Shown here one piece after another: positions 15,510-25,228 of a stretch of DNA of 64,000 nt. Source of the DNA: Arcobacter sp. F2176 (GTDB lineage: Bacteria > Campylobacterota > Campylobacteria > Campylobacterales > Arcobacteraceae); contig NZ_PDJV01000008.1 in assembly GCF_004116465.1 (NCBI RefSeq), positions 92,487 through 156,486 of the forward strand, written 5' to 3'. A model generated the notes under the pieces. That model searched no databases. It was not told the origin of the DNA and saw nothing but the letters and a program-made list of their open reading frames with translations. Position 1 is the first letter of the stretch. Every line of letters begins with the position of its first letter. Both the position numbers and the translations under genes were made by a program.

Positions 15510-16472
15510 ATGTTAGACTTCAAAGAACAACTACAAAACATAAAAAATCAAGAAAATTCGTATCAAAAAAAACATAAAACTTTTAATGAACAATTAGAAA
15601 TTTTAAAACAAAGAAAATTGCTTATTTCAAATGAATCTTTTGCTTTGACAAAACTACAACATATAAACTATTATAGACTTAGTGCATACTTTTTACCTTT
15701 TCAATATCCACAAAATAGCGAAAACAAAAATATATTTTTACCTGATAACTCTTTTGAAGATATAATCTCTTTATATTATTTTGATGCGGAGTTAAGAAAA
15801 ATTATCTTTGAAGCAATTGAAAGTATAGAAATATATTTTAGAACTCAAATAGCTTATTTCCATTCATTAAAGTATGATGCCTTTGGCTATTTAGTCCTTA
15901 ATAATTTTAGAGAAAACAAAGCAGACAAGTTTTACGAACTACAAAATGATATTTTAAAAGAAAAATCTCGTTCAAAAGAATATTTTATAAAACATTTTAA
16001 AGAAAAATATAATTCAGTTGATTTACCTGTTTGGAGTGTAGTTGAAATTATCTCTTTTGGAACTTTGTCAAAGTTTTTTATGATATTAAAAGAGGAAGAA
16101 CAAAAGCAAGTCATAAAAAGGATAAAGGGGATAAATAAGGTAGTTTTCTATAAATGGTTGCATGCATTATCTAGTGTTCGAAATATTTGTGCTCACCACA
16201 GTAGAATTTGGAATAGAACACTGGGAGTTAGTTTTGAAGTACCCAAAGGATTTAAGGCTTTTGAACAGATGAAAACTAGTAAAAATAAAATCTTTTTCGC
16301 ATTGAGTGTAATTGAGTTTATTCTTACAAGCATAGGAGAAGATGAAATAGAGTTTAAATCAAAGATAAAAGCATTATTAGTAAAATATCCTAAAGTAAAA
16401 CTTGAAAGTATGGGCTTTATAGAAAACTGGGAACAAAATCAAATTTGGAGTAAAACGAATTACTTTGCTTAA
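15510..16472 (+). CDS. Abi_2 (AbiD/AbiF) family abortive-infection protein
   Basis: A 320-residue protein of the Abi_2 family, HEPN-like RNases implicated in abortive infection of phage-attacked cells. Diagnostic features: an N-terminal basic segment with NEQLEILKQRKLLI, LQHINYYRLSAYFLPF (near 52), YYFDAELRKIIFEAIESIEIYFRTQIAY (near 90), and the HEPN catalytic motif RNICAHH with R224 and H229. All expected residues are present, so it is likely active and needs restraint. The long structured leader may provide that. It is followed by an intrinsic terminator and stands alone, in the same island as the dead methyltransferase pair. Confidence 0.88.
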   Translation: MLDFKEQLQNIKNQENSYQKKHKTFNEQLEILKQRKLLISNESFALTKLQHINYYRLSAYFLPFQYPQNSENKNIFLPDNSFEDIISLYYFDAELRKIIFEAIESIEIYFRTQIAYFHSLKYDAFGYLVLNNFRENKADKFYELQNDILKEKSRSKEYFIKHFKEKYNSVDLPVWSVVEIISFGTLSKFFMILKEEEQKQVIKRIKGINKVVFYKWLHALSSVRNICAHHSRIWNRTLGVSFEVPKGFKAFEQMKTSKNKIFFALSVIEFILTSIGEDEIEFKSKIKALLVKYPKVKLESMGFIENWEQNQIWSKTNYFA

Positions 16473-16495
16473 AAATAGTTTAATAAACTGTTTTT
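16471..16495 (+). terminator. intrinsic terminator after the Abi_2 gene
   Basis: AAAAATAGTTT and AAACTGTTTTT form an A/U-rich stem with an AAT loop (one G-U pair) ending in T5, directly overlapping the Abi_2 stop codon region. Confidence 0.65.
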
Positions 16496-16586
16496 CATCT
16501 CTAATTCTTATCATTTCATACAAAATCTCATTCCAAAAAAATCTTCAAAAATATATAATAAACCTAAGATAATAAAGGTATGGTTT

Positions 16587-17159
16587 ATGATAAACAACAA
16601 TGAGCAGAAAAATAACAACACTCTTGACTTAAATAGAACAGCAACACTTTTTAATAGCAGTTTTGAACACAAAAAAATAGTAGCAAGACCACTTGATAGA
16701 AAACAATTTAATAACTACTTTCTTATGATGTCAGCATTACCACAGTTTAAAAAGAAAAATGTACTTGATATTTGTCCTTTGTATGATTTATTTGCTAAAA
16801 GTGATAAGATAATTTATGAGCATTATGATTGTGTTGATATTGATTCTATAAAAATAAAAAGTAATAAAATCTTTATTCATGTAGTAATAAACCCTAATCT
16901 TCCTTTGGGTTTCAGTGATGATATTGCAAAAAATATACAAAAAAATGCTTTTGCAAATAGCCAAATCTTTGTAAAAACTACAAGTGATGAACGAGTGGAT
17001 TATATAAAACTTGAATTTGTATATGCATCAGCTGATGATATTTCAACATTTGAAGAATCAGAATTATTAGAGATTTATAATAGTCTAAAAATCTTAGATA
17101 AAAATCCTGATTTACAAGAAAAAATAAAAGATATGATAGAAAAATCTTTTTCTATTTAA
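16587..17159 (+). CDS. uncharacterised 190-residue soluble protein
   Basis: I do not recognise this protein. It has an asparagine-rich start (NNNEQKNNN), no signal peptide or membrane segment, a central beta-rich region (IKIKSNKIFIHVVINPNLPLGF) and a helical acidic C-terminus (ILDKNPDLQEKIKDMIEKSF). It has no cysteine cluster or nucleotide-binding loop. It stands alone between the Abi_2 gene and another orphan gene, with weak upstream signals (AAAGGTATGG before the ATG). Probably accessory DNA of the same island. Confidence 0.55.
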   Translation: MINNNEQKNNNTLDLNRTATLFNSSFEHKKIVARPLDRKQFNNYFLMMSALPQFKKKNVLDICPLYDLFAKSDKIIYEHYDCVDIDSIKIKSNKIFIHVVINPNLPLGFSDDIAKNIQKNAFANSQIFVKTTSDERVDYIKLEFVYASADDISTFEESELLEIYNSLKILDKNPDLQEKIKDMIEKSFSI

Positions 17160-17294
17160 TACTTTAAAAAACAACTACAAAATCTCAGCTTTTAACTAAA
17201 GAGATAAAATTTATTTCTTTAGTTAATTATATTTTCATAATCTACTTTAATAAAAACTCATGTAAAATATAAAAAAATATTAGGGATCTTTTTT

Positions 17295-17651
17295 ATGATT
17301 TTACTTCTTTTGTTTTCTCCGTTTTTAGTTGCTATTGGGTGGGTTTTATATATGGATTCATCTAATATAAATATGATAGAAGAGTTTTATAAAAATAATT
17401 CTTGTAATACGATATATGATTATAAGTCAAGATATAAGGGCTTATGTAAAGATAATATAACAATTATAAATAATCAGTTTAATATAGATTTTACAAAAAA
17501 TGTATATATTAAGTATGATGATATCAAAAATGTAAAAAAAGAAGATAAGGAGATTTTAATCGATACATTAAAAAGAAGTGAGAAGCTATACTTTAAAGAA
17601 AAAATCGACACTGATACTTTTTATGAAGGCTTAAATAAAATCTTAAAATAG
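17295..17651 (+). CDS. small membrane-anchored or exported protein, unknown
   Basis: A 118-residue product with an N-terminal hydrophobic segment (residues 2-19), either a signal anchor or a signal peptide, followed by a lysine/aspartate-rich domain with two cysteines (NSCNTI and GLCKDN), compatible with a periplasmic disulfide. No family recognised. Its stop codon lies inside the terminator hairpin. Base composition is very A+T-rich like the preceding orphan gene. Confidence 0.55.
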   Translation: MILLLLFSPFLVAIGWVLYMDSSNINMIEEFYKNNSCNTIYDYKSRYKGLCKDNITIINNQFNIDFTKNVYIKYDDIKNVKKEDKEILIDTLKRSEKLYFKEKIDTDTFYEGLNKILK

Positions 17652-17675
17652 GAGTATCTTCTTTTAAGATTTTTT
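17637..17675 (+). terminator. intrinsic terminator
   Basis: AAAATCTTAAAA (17637-17648) pairs with TTTTAAGATTTT (17662-17673), followed by further T's; the stop codon of the preceding small gene is in the loop edge. Confidence 0.75.
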
Positions 17676-17740
17676 AATGTATTATTGATATTTATGGAAG
17701 AAAAATTTACAGATATAATAAAAACAGGAATAACTATTAA

Positions 17741-19474
17741 ATGAACGAATTAATTAAATTTATACAAAGCATAGACTTGCAAAAAGAGGACCTTTTTGTA
17801 CAATTGAAGTGTAACTTAGAAGAGGGAAAAATACTTCAATATCTTACAAAAGAGTATATAAGTGGAAGAGATGCTTTGATGGTGATTGATATTTTATCAG
17901 AATTTTATGATGTAAAGAAATATGAGCATTTAGAGAAACTTGAAGTTATCAAATCATTACTTGAACTGGGTTGGTTAGTTCAAAACTCATTTACACCTGT
18001 AAAACTAAGTGAATTATCAAAGTTGGAGTTACTAAATTCTAGTGTATCTTTAACTCCATCATTTTTAAAACTTATGGAAGATGGTTCTATGGATATGTCT
18101 TTACCTGAGATTACAAAATATAGTGATCATTTAGAATATTTGCAAGACCAGTTTTTCAAAATAGATTTAGCACAAAAATTAAATGTAGTGAAACATAATT
18201 TTGATGAAAAATCTCCAAATATAAAAAGACTAAAATCAAAACTTACACTTTTGGAAAATAGAATAAAAGAAAGAGTAATAGCAACGCCACATGAAATCAT
18301 GCTTGTAGGGTTTTTCAAAGAAAATGATCTAAATGAACAAGAGCAAATGATATTTATTGCTTTATTAAAAGAGGAGTATTCAGGTGGTGATGAATCAATA
18401 AGAGATATGAATTCACTTATTGATTTGATTTCACATGATGATTATGAAAAAATCAAAAACAGAAGTTTATTAGAAGAGAGTTCAAAATTAGTTTCAACTG
18501 GACTTGTAGATTATGATGAGATGTTAACTCCTTTTGGTGGGATAAATAGAAATTTTTATATTCCAGATGAAGTTTTATACAAAATCTCACACCCAGCAAA
18601 AAAGAAAACAAGAGCTTCAAAAATCAAAATTGATAATGTAATAAAAGAGCAAGATATGTTTGAACTAATATCTACTGATAAAACATTAGAAGATGTTGTT
18701 TTAAATCCAAAAACAAAAGAAACATTAGATGCTCTTTTACAACAAGTTGACAAAAAAGTAATAAATAGACTTAAAGAGTGGGGGATAAAAGATAGAAAAA
18801 AAGGAATTGATGCAAGAATCATTTTCTATGGTATTGCAGGTACTGGTAAAACACTTACAGCTTTAGCTATGGCAAAATCACTTAAAAGACAAGTCTTAGC
18901 TTTTGACTGTTCTAAAATACTATCTATGTATGTGGGTGAGAGTGAAAAAAATGTTAGAAAAATCTTTGAAACATATGTTGATATAAGAGATAGAACAAAA
19001 AGTGAGCCAATACTATTACTTAATGAAGCAGATCAATTCTTAAGTTCAAGGGTAACAGAATCAACAAGTGGTAGTGATAAGATGCATAACCAAATGCAAA
19101 ATATCTTTTTAGAACAAATTGAAAGATTTGATGGAATACTAATCGCTACAACAAACCTTTTAGAGAGTTTGGATAAAGCATTTTCAAGAAGATTTAATTA
19201 TAAAATTGAGTTTGTAAAACCAAACAAAGAACAAAGGCTAGAACTTTGGAAAAAACTATTACCAGAAAATATCCCATTGGATAAAGACTTTGATATAAAT
19301 AAAATATCAGAGATAGAACTAACAGGTGGACAAATAGAGTTGGTGATTAAAAATACTGCTTATAAAGTGGCAGTTATGGATGAGCCAATTTTCAAAATGG
19401 AAGACTTCAAAGAACATATTACAAAAGAGCAAAAATCTCAATTTGACTCTGAAAATAAGGTTGGTTTTTTTTAA
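17741..19474 (+). CDS. AAA+ ATPase of the 26S-protease-subunit/SpoVK type
   Basis: A 577-residue protein with a long helical N-terminal region (1-300) and one AAA+ module. Walker A is GIAGTGKT (364-371), followed by the pore-like loop MYVGESEKNVR, a Walker B written ILLLNEADQF with Asn428 in place of the usual Asp before Glu429, the second region of homology FDGILIATTNLLESLDKAFSRRF with sensor 1 and arginine fingers, and a C-terminal lid. The NE form of Walker B occurs, as I recall, in a bacterial subgroup and need not abolish activity. No protease domain. It has its own promoter region and a convergent terminator. Substrate unknown; remodelling of a protein complex is likely. Confidence 0.82.
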   Translation: MNELIKFIQSIDLQKEDLFVQLKCNLEEGKILQYLTKEYISGRDALMVIDILSEFYDVKKYEHLEKLEVIKSLLELGWLVQNSFTPVKLSELSKLELLNSSVSLTPSFLKLMEDGSMDMSLPEITKYSDHLEYLQDQFFKIDLAQKLNVVKHNFDEKSPNIKRLKSKLTLLENRIKERVIATPHEIMLVGFFKENDLNEQEQMIFIALLKEEYSGGDESIRDMNSLIDLISHDDYEKIKNRSLLEESSKLVSTGLVDYDEMLTPFGGINRNFYIPDEVLYKISHPAKKKTRASKIKIDNVIKEQDMFELISTDKTLEDVVLNPKTKETLDALLQQVDKKVINRLKEWGIKDRKKGIDARIIFYGIAGTGKTLTALAMAKSLKRQVLAFDCSKILSMYVGESEKNVRKIFETYVDIRDRTKSEPILLLNEADQFLSSRVTESTSGSDKMHNQMQNIFLEQIERFDGILIATTNLLESLDKAFSRRFNYKIEFVKPNKEQRLELWKKLLPENIPLDKDFDINKISEIELTGGQIELVIKNTAYKVAVMDEPIFKMEDFKEHITKEQKSQFDSENKVGFF

Positions 19475-19487
19475 AAAGAGTTATCTT

Positions 19488-19511
19488 ATAAGTACTCTTT
19501 CGAGTACTTAT
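19488..19511. terminator. terminator between convergent genes
   Basis: ATAAGTACTC (19488-19497) and GAGTACTTAT (19502-19511) make a perfect 10-bp stem with loop TTTC, followed by TTTT on the plus strand. It overlaps the stop codon of the Sel1-repeat gene. Confidence 0.75.
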
Positions 19512-21898
19512 TTTAGGCCTTTTAATTTATCTTTTGCTTTCTTATAATTTGAATTTTTATACCACTCTTTTGCTTTTTTAATATCTTTTTTGATATCACC
19601 TTTTCCATATTGATACACTAATCCAAGATTGTATGCAGCTATATCTTTTTGCGATGTATTTTTTTTGTAAGCTCTTTCATAATACTCAATAGCTTTATTA
19701 ATATCTTTTTTCCCACCTAGACCTTTTTCGTATAAAACTCCCAAATCAATAAGAGATTCACCATAATTATTACTTGCAGCATAAGAAAAATATTTTCTTG
19801 CATTTTCATATTCTTTTCTTTTTTTATAATAATTACCTAAAAAATTAGAAACACTGTCATTTGAATAAGCTACTCGTTTATAATATTCAACTGCCTTTTC
19901 AAGATCTTTTTTAACTCCAAAACCTTTTTCATAAAATTTTGCTAATAAAAAGGCACTATCTTTGTCATGTTCTTCATATCCCAATTTTAAGTATTTTAAT
20001 GCTTCATTATAATCAAGTCTTATTATTGGTAAAGTTTTATCATCATGATAATATAGATTTGCAAGTCTGTAATATCCAGATTTATATCCTTTATCTATTG
20101 CTATTGAATAATTCTCTTTTGCTTTTTCTAAGTTAACTTCTACGCCTTTTCCATAGTTGTAAAGCCAAGCAAGTGTTGCATAGTCTCTAGCTTCTCCTCG
20201 TAGTTTTATTAGTTGATTAAGGTATTTAATTCCTTCTTTATAATCTATATATTTTCCATTTCCACAAGTATCACAAATATAGAAAATAGTTAATTTTTCA
20301 ATAGACCTAATATCACCTTTTAGTGCATATTTTTTATATATTTCCATTGCTTTTAGTGGTTGTTTCTCATATCCATATGGAGGGTATGTATAAAGTGATA
20401 TTAAATCTTTTCTTGCTTCTTCATCTCCCTTATTTGTAAGTTCTTCTAGTATTTTGACTGATTCATCATATTTGTTTACCTTACTATCTAAATAAAGTTT
20501 GGCAAGGCTTCTTTTACTAAATATGTCACCATAAGAAGATGCTAAAGTGTAGTATTTTATAGCTTCTTGATAATCATAAGCACGATAGCTTTCTTTTGCA
20601 AGATTTCTTAGTGTTAAAATATTTTTGTAATCTTGAGTATCTGATTTTTTTAATTCTTCTAAAAAGTCTGTAAAATATTTCTTACGGTAACTTAATGTTA
20701 TTTTTTTAATTATTTCTTTTTTAAGTTCTTTATCATCACTTTTTATAGCATACTCTTGCCACTTTTTTATTAGTTGAAACTCTTCTGGGTCAAAATTATA
20801 TTTTGATTGAGTTCTTGTTGTGATTTCAATTATTGCATCAATATTACCTTTTTCTGCAAGTTCTTCAAAAAGTTCATTTGCAGCATTATTTTTCCCATGG
20901 GTTTTATAATATTTTGCTAATACCAGTTTCCCTTTATCCTTTTGAAGTAGTTTTTCTTTTAACTTTACATACTCTTTTATATACTCTTGTGATTTTGCGT
21001 ATATTCTTAATAATTCGTTCGAAGCATCTTCATTAGACAAATCAGAAGCTTTTTCTAAGTAGTTTATAGCCGTTTCTTTATCTATATTTAGACCATCTTT
21101 TTCTCTTGAAAAGCTAAAGACTCTATAAATGTCATAATAAGCTTGAGCATTTGAATGATCATACTTTATAACCTCTTCATATACTCTAATTGCATCATTT
21201 CTATAATAATATTGTCTTCTAAGTAGTTGTGCAGTTGTAATCATATTTTCTATATTTTTAGAAGCAATTACTTCATTTACAAAAGTTGAGACCTTTTCTT
21301 TCTCAGTATCTTTTTTATTATATATCAATGATCTAAAATATTTCATTTTTACTATAAAAGGTTCTTCATAACCTTTGTTTTTCATTGTTTCTAAAATTTT
21401 ATCTGCTGGTTTACTATTGTATTTTTTTGAAAATTCAGTGTACAAATCTGACAATTGTTCTTTTGATAATTTATCAATTATTTTATTTAATAATTTATTT
21501 GCATCTTTACTTGCATATCCTTTTAAATATATTTTTATAAGAAGCACTGAAGACTTTATGTCTCCTAAGTCAGATGTTTTAATTAGTAAATTAGTAGCTT
21601 TTTCTTTTCCATTTATAAACATATCTGCATATTTATAATAGATTTCTGCAATATTTGTTTGCCCTTGGGTATCTTTGCTTTTTTCTATAAGGGGATACCA
21701 TTTATTAAAATAATATAACCCTTCTTTTGTCTCTGGGAACTTGTAATATTTTACTAAGTCTAACATTGCATCAATATTATTATTGTTTGCTTTTTGGATT
21801 AAGATTTCTTTTGATTCTATAGTTCTATTTTCTGGATTAATATTTGAACAAGCTACAAAAAATAGAGCAATAAAAAGTAACGATGATAGTAGTTTCAT
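19508..21898 (-). CDS. large Sel1-repeat lipoprotein
   Basis: A 796-residue protein with a lipoprotein signal peptide (lipobox FFVACS, lipidated cysteine at 17) and then almost entirely Sel1/TPR-like helical repeats of ~36 residues, clearest in the C-terminal half (for example AFLLAKFYEKGFGVKKDLEKAVEYYKR and LIDLGVLYEKGLGGKKDINKAIEYYERA, paraphrased by their GxG-KKD-A-Y cores). Such solenoids are protein-binding scaffolds; in this phylum shorter cysteine-rich relatives (Hcp) are secreted. The repeats here lack the cysteine pairs of Hcp. It is anchored in the inner or outer membrane facing the periplasm. Partners unknown. Divergent from nuoA. Confidence 0.82.
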   Translation of the reverse strand: MKLLSSLLFIALFFVACSNINPENRTIESKEILIQKANNNNIDAMLDLVKYYKFPETKEGLYYFNKWYPLIEKSKDTQGQTNIAEIYYKYADMFINGKEKATNLLIKTSDLGDIKSSVLLIKIYLKGYASKDANKLLNKIIDKLSKEQLSDLYTEFSKKYNSKPADKILETMKNKGYEEPFIVKMKYFRSLIYNKKDTEKEKVSTFVNEVIASKNIENMITTAQLLRRQYYYRNDAIRVYEEVIKYDHSNAQAYYDIYRVFSFSREKDGLNIDKETAINYLEKASDLSNEDASNELLRIYAKSQEYIKEYVKLKEKLLQKDKGKLVLAKYYKTHGKNNAANELFEELAEKGNIDAIIEITTRTQSKYNFDPEEFQLIKKWQEYAIKSDDKELKKEIIKKITLSYRKKYFTDFLEELKKSDTQDYKNILTLRNLAKESYRAYDYQEAIKYYTLASSYGDIFSKRSLAKLYLDSKVNKYDESVKILEELTNKGDEEARKDLISLYTYPPYGYEKQPLKAMEIYKKYALKGDIRSIEKLTIFYICDTCGNGKYIDYKEGIKYLNQLIKLRGEARDYATLAWLYNYGKGVEVNLEKAKENYSIAIDKGYKSGYYRLANLYYHDDKTLPIIRLDYNEALKYLKLGYEEHDKDSAFLLAKFYEKGFGVKKDLEKAVEYYKRVAYSNDSVSNFLGNYYKKRKEYENARKYFSYAASNNYGESLIDLGVLYEKGLGGKKDINKAIEYYERAYKKNTSQKDIAAYNLGLVYQYGKGDIKKDIKKAKEWYKNSNYKKAKDKLKGLK

Positions 21899-22285
21899 TT
21901 TTCCTCATTTATATTAAGTTATTTAAGTGATGATAATATAAAAAGGTGCCTTAATAAAAGATGAGAAAAAATTATTTCTATAGTTTAAAAGAGTTAAGAG
22001 TAAAATAATGGAATAAATATTGCATATATAGAACTTTGGAAGTGGTTATTAAAAAAACTAATATAAACTGTTTATTTTATTTTAAGCTAGGCTTATTATA
22101 AATCCATAATGAAATAGTTTTATCGTACAAGTGTGTAAATATGGAATAAATTTTTTAATAGATGCATATTTTATATGCATAAATATTAAGTCTAGATTTA
22201 AAAGCTTTTTGCTAATATCTAACTGAATATAACTTAAAATGAAAAAACTAAATTCTTTAAATATAAATAAATTAAGGATATAATT
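21899..22285. promoter_or_regulatory. divergent intergenic region upstream of nuoA
   Basis: 387 bp between the Sel1 lipoprotein gene and the nuo operon, without a supported gene. It contains a perfect palindrome ATGCATAT-TTT-ATATGCAT (22162-22180), possibly a regulator site, a candidate -10 TATAAC (22228-22233) with GA upstream, and the ribosome site TAAGGA before nuoA. The promoter call is tentative. Confidence 0.45.
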
Positions 22286-22675
22286 ATGACTCATATGGAT
22301 TTCTCCCATCCGTATTTTGGTGTTTTTATCATGTTTGTTTTAACCTTTGGTGCCTTTATTGCAACAGTGTGGTTAGCAAGGCTTGTAAGTAGAAAAATGG
22401 CAAGACTTGATACAGAAAAACTAAAAACTACATACTATGAATGTGGACCAGAAGTTACAAAACAGCCAAATACAATCTCTGTGCAATTTTATCTTATGGC
22501 TTTATTATTTATTTTATTTGATATAGAGATTATCTTCATGTTTCCATGGGCAGTTGATTTTAAAGTTCTAGGTTGGTTTGGATTTGTGGAAATGATTCTA
22601 TTTATTGTTTTATTAACTATTGGCTTTATTTATGCATGGAAAAAAGGAGCGCTTGAATGGCACAGCATAAAATAA
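22286..22675 (+). CDS. nuoA: complex I subunit NuoA
   Basis: A 129-residue membrane subunit with three helices and the conserved loop [37 protein letters not shown], which carries the family's cysteine and acidic residues (the ND3 equivalent). First gene of a 14-gene nuo operon and overlapping nuoB by 19 bases. Part of the quinone-site region of the proton-pumping membrane arm. The ATG at 22286 is preceded by AAGGA. Confidence 0.95.
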   Translation: MTHMDFSHPYFGVFIMFVLTFGAFIATVWLARLVSRKMARLDTEKLKTTYYECGPEVTKQPNTISVQFYLMALLFILFDIEIIFMFPWAVDFKVLGWFGFVEMILFIVLLTIGFIYAWKKGALEWHSIK

Positions 22676-23166
22676 AATATTTTCAAGATGGAGGAGCACC
22701 TATTGCTCTTTCAACTGTTGACAAAATTGTAAACTTCGGACGAAGTAACTCTTTATGGCCTTTAACTTATGGTTTGGCATGTTGTGCAATAGAAATGATG
22801 GCATCTGGTGCTTCAAGATACGATTTTGACAGATTTGGAACTATATTTAGAGCAAGTCCAAGACAAGCAGATGTACTTATTGTTGCTGGAACTTTGACAA
22901 AAAAGCATGCTGAATATATGAGAAGACTATATGACCAAATGCCAGATCCTAAATGGGTTATTTCTATGGGGTCATGTGCAAATACAGGTGGAATGTTTAA
23001 TACCTATGCCACTGTTCAAGGAGTAGATAGAGTAATACCTGTGGATATTTATCTTCCTGGATGTGCTCCAAGACCTGAAACCTTACAATATGCACTTATG
23101 ATGCTTCAAAAGAAAATAAGAAGAGAATCTTCATTTTTATCTAAAAAGAAAAAGAGGTTAGTATAA
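22657..23166 (+). CDS. nuoB: complex I subunit NuoB (cluster N2)
   Basis: A 169-residue peripheral subunit holding the terminal 4Fe-4S cluster N2 that reduces quinone. The ligand cysteines are visible: the CC pair in [20 protein letters not shown] and LPGCAPRPE. The start overlaps the end of nuoA by 19 bases and the stop overlaps nuoC by one base, showing tight translational coupling. Length and motifs are standard. Confidence 0.96.
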   Translation: MAQHKIKYFQDGGAPIALSTVDKIVNFGRSNSLWPLTYGLACCAIEMMASGASRYDFDRFGTIFRASPRQADVLIVAGTLTKKHAEYMRRLYDQMPDPKWVISMGSCANTGGMFNTYATVQGVDRVIPVDIYLPGCAPRPETLQYALMMLQKKIRRESSFLSKKKKRLV

Positions 23167-23987
23167 TGAGAAAATATACTCCTAAAGATAATGTACAAAA
23201 AAAATCATACTACACTGATAGATTTTTTGTCTCTCCTATGGTTCCTAGAAGTGATCCCAGAAGTGATGAAATCTATGAAAAAGATATAGAAAAAATAAGT
23301 TCAAAAGTTCAAATACTAGAAGCTTATGTTGAAAATAAAGAGTTAGTAATATATATAAACCCAAAAGATAATGTAACTACACTAAAACTTTTAAAAGAAG
23401 AGTTAGAATATGACATGCTTATGGAACTTTCTGCAATAGATTATTTATCTGCTAGAAGTGGTTTTGAAATCTTTTATGAAATGCTTTCTATGAGTAAACA
23501 TAAAAGAATGAGAGTTAAGTGTTTTATTGAAGAAAAACAAACTATAGAGTCAGTTTACTCTTTATTTAAAATGGCAAATTGGTCAGAGCGTGAAATGTAC
23601 GATATGTATGGTGTAAAAGTAATAAATCATCCAAATATGAAAAGAATACTTATGCCTGATGATTGGTATGACCACCCTTTAAGAAAGACATATCCTCTTC
23701 ATGGTGATGAAGTTGCACAATGGTACGAAGTAGATCATATTTTTGGAAAAGAAGCAAGAGAAGAAATAGGTCCAGAAGAGAGAGACGATGCAGCTATTGA
23801 TAGATATGACACTACAAGATTTTCAAGATTGGGTCATGAAGTTCCTTTTGGAACACCAATAGTTGAGGGAGAAGAAAAAGAAACCCCACTTGCTTATACA
23901 GAAGAGGGTGGAGTTAAACTTTTCGGAAAACGACTTGTTAAAGATTTTGATGAGAAAAAATCAAAAATATTAGATGAGAGAAGGTAG
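23166..23987 (+). CDS. nuoC: complex I subunit NuoC
   Basis: A 273-residue 30-kDa-subunit homologue. The signature WSEREMYDMYGVKVINHPNMKRILMPDDW followed by HPLRKTYPL is clear at about 140-180. The N-terminus (~50 residues) and a C-terminal tail beyond ~215 extend past the common core, ending with acidic/basic residues. It is separate from NuoD, unlike the NuoCD fusion of enterobacteria. It stops three bases before nuoD. Confidence 0.95.
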   Translation: MRKYTPKDNVQKKSYYTDRFFVSPMVPRSDPRSDEIYEKDIEKISSKVQILEAYVENKELVIYINPKDNVTTLKLLKEELEYDMLMELSAIDYLSARSGFEIFYEMLSMSKHKRMRVKCFIEEKQTIESVYSLFKMANWSEREMYDMYGVKVINHPNMKRILMPDDWYDHPLRKTYPLHGDEVAQWYEVDHIFGKEAREEIGPEERDDAAIDRYDTTRFSRLGHEVPFGTPIVEGEEKETPLAYTEEGGVKLFGKRLVKDFDEKKSKILDERR

Positions 23988-23990
23988 ATA

Positions 23991-25217
23991 ATGCAACAAA
24001 CCAATAGACTAAAACCTTTTTTTGAAAATATAAACTTTGAGCGAGAAGATAATACTATGGTGGTCAATTTTGGACCACAACATCCATCTGCTCACGGACA
24101 AATGAGACTTATTTTAGAACTGCAAGGTGAAGAGATAGTAAAAGCTAGGCCTCATATTGGATACTTACATAGAGGTATGGAAAAAATGGGTGAGAATATG
24201 ATTTATAATGAATTCATGCCCACAACTGATAGAATGGATTATATAGCCTCTACTTCAAATAATTATGGATTTGCCCTAGCAGTTGAGAAGCTATTAGGAA
24301 TAGAAGCACCAAGAAGAGCAGAGATAATAAGAACTATGTTAATAGAGCTAAATAGAATAATCTCTCATCTATTTTGGCTTGCAACTCATGCTTTAGATGT
24401 GGGAGCAATGTCTGTATTTTTATATGCCTTTAGAGAAAGAGAGTTTGCTTTAGATTTGATAGAAGACTATTGTGGAGCAAGACTTACTCATAGTGCAGTT
24501 AGAATAGGAGGAGTACCTTTAGATTTACCTGATAATTGGTGTGAAGATTTAGAGAAGTATTTAGACATCTTAGCTGTGGAAATACCAAAATATGAAGCAC
24601 TTTTAACAGATAATAGAATCTGGAGAATGAGACTTGAAAATGTTGGAGTAATAAATAATGAAACAGCAAAATCTTGGGGATGTACAGGACCAATATTGAG
24701 AGCTACTGGTCAAAAATGGGATTTGCGAAAAGAGATGCCTTATGGTATCTATCCAGAGCTTGATTTTGATATACCAATAGCAACTGCTGGGGATAGTTTT
24801 GCAAGATATCAAGTGCATATGCAAGAGATGAGAGAATCATCAAAAATATTAAGACAATTAGTCCCTATGTATAAAGCTTCTCCTTCACAACTTATGGCAA
24901 ATGAGCCTGAATATATCTCAGCTACAAAAGAGGATATTATGACTCAAAATTATGCCTTGATGCAACACTTTGTTTTAGTAACTCAAGGTATGAGACCACC
25001 TCGTGGTGAAGTTTATGTGGCAACAGAATCACCAAAAGGTGAGTTAGGATTTATGATTGTAAGTGATGGAAGTCCTTATGCTTATAAGATGAAAGTAAGA
25101 GCTCCTTCTTTTTGGCATACATCTATTTTGGAAGAAATATTAGTTGGTCACCAATTAGCTGACGTTGTTACTATTATTGGTAACTTGAACGTAGTTTTTG
25201 GTGAGATTGATAGATAA
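23991..25217 (+). CDS. nuoD: complex I subunit NuoD
   Basis: A 408-residue 49-kDa-subunit homologue related to NiFe-hydrogenase large subunits; with NuoB it forms the quinone pocket. Recognised by [36 protein letters not shown], the tyrosine-bearing core and [13 protein letters not shown] near residue 350. Standard length; starts three bases after nuoC. Confidence 0.96.
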   Translation: MQQTNRLKPFFENINFEREDNTMVVNFGPQHPSAHGQMRLILELQGEEIVKARPHIGYLHRGMEKMGENMIYNEFMPTTDRMDYIASTSNNYGFALAVEKLLGIEAPRRAEIIRTMLIELNRIISHLFWLATHALDVGAMSVFLYAFREREFALDLIEDYCGARLTHSAVRIGGVPLDLPDNWCEDLEKYLDILAVEIPKYEALLTDNRIWRMRLENVGVINNETAKSWGCTGPILRATGQKWDLRKEMPYGIYPELDFDIPIATAGDSFARYQVHMQEMRESSKILRQLVPMYKASPSQLMANEPEYISATKEDIMTQNYALMQHFVLVTQGMRPPRGEVYVATESPKGELGFMIVSDGSPYAYKMKVRAPSFWHTSILEEILVGHQLADVVTIIGNLNVVFGEIDR

Positions 25218-25228
25218 GGAGTAGATAT

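Noticed and set aside
13015..16472. A complete type I restriction-modification system
   Set aside because: Only one fused M/S-like protein with degenerate motifs is present; there is no HsdR helicase-nuclease and no separate HsdM or HsdS in the window.
12731..17700. Prophage, integrative element or insertion sequence
   Set aside because: The region looks accessory, but no integrase, transposase, tRNA, flanking direct repeats or structural phage genes can be seen. The 15-bp repeats flank a promoter, not the island.
17741..19474. Loss-of-function AAA+ pseudogene because of the altered Walker B
   Set aside because: The frame is intact, all other motifs are present, and the glutamate is retained; the NE form is better treated as a variant.
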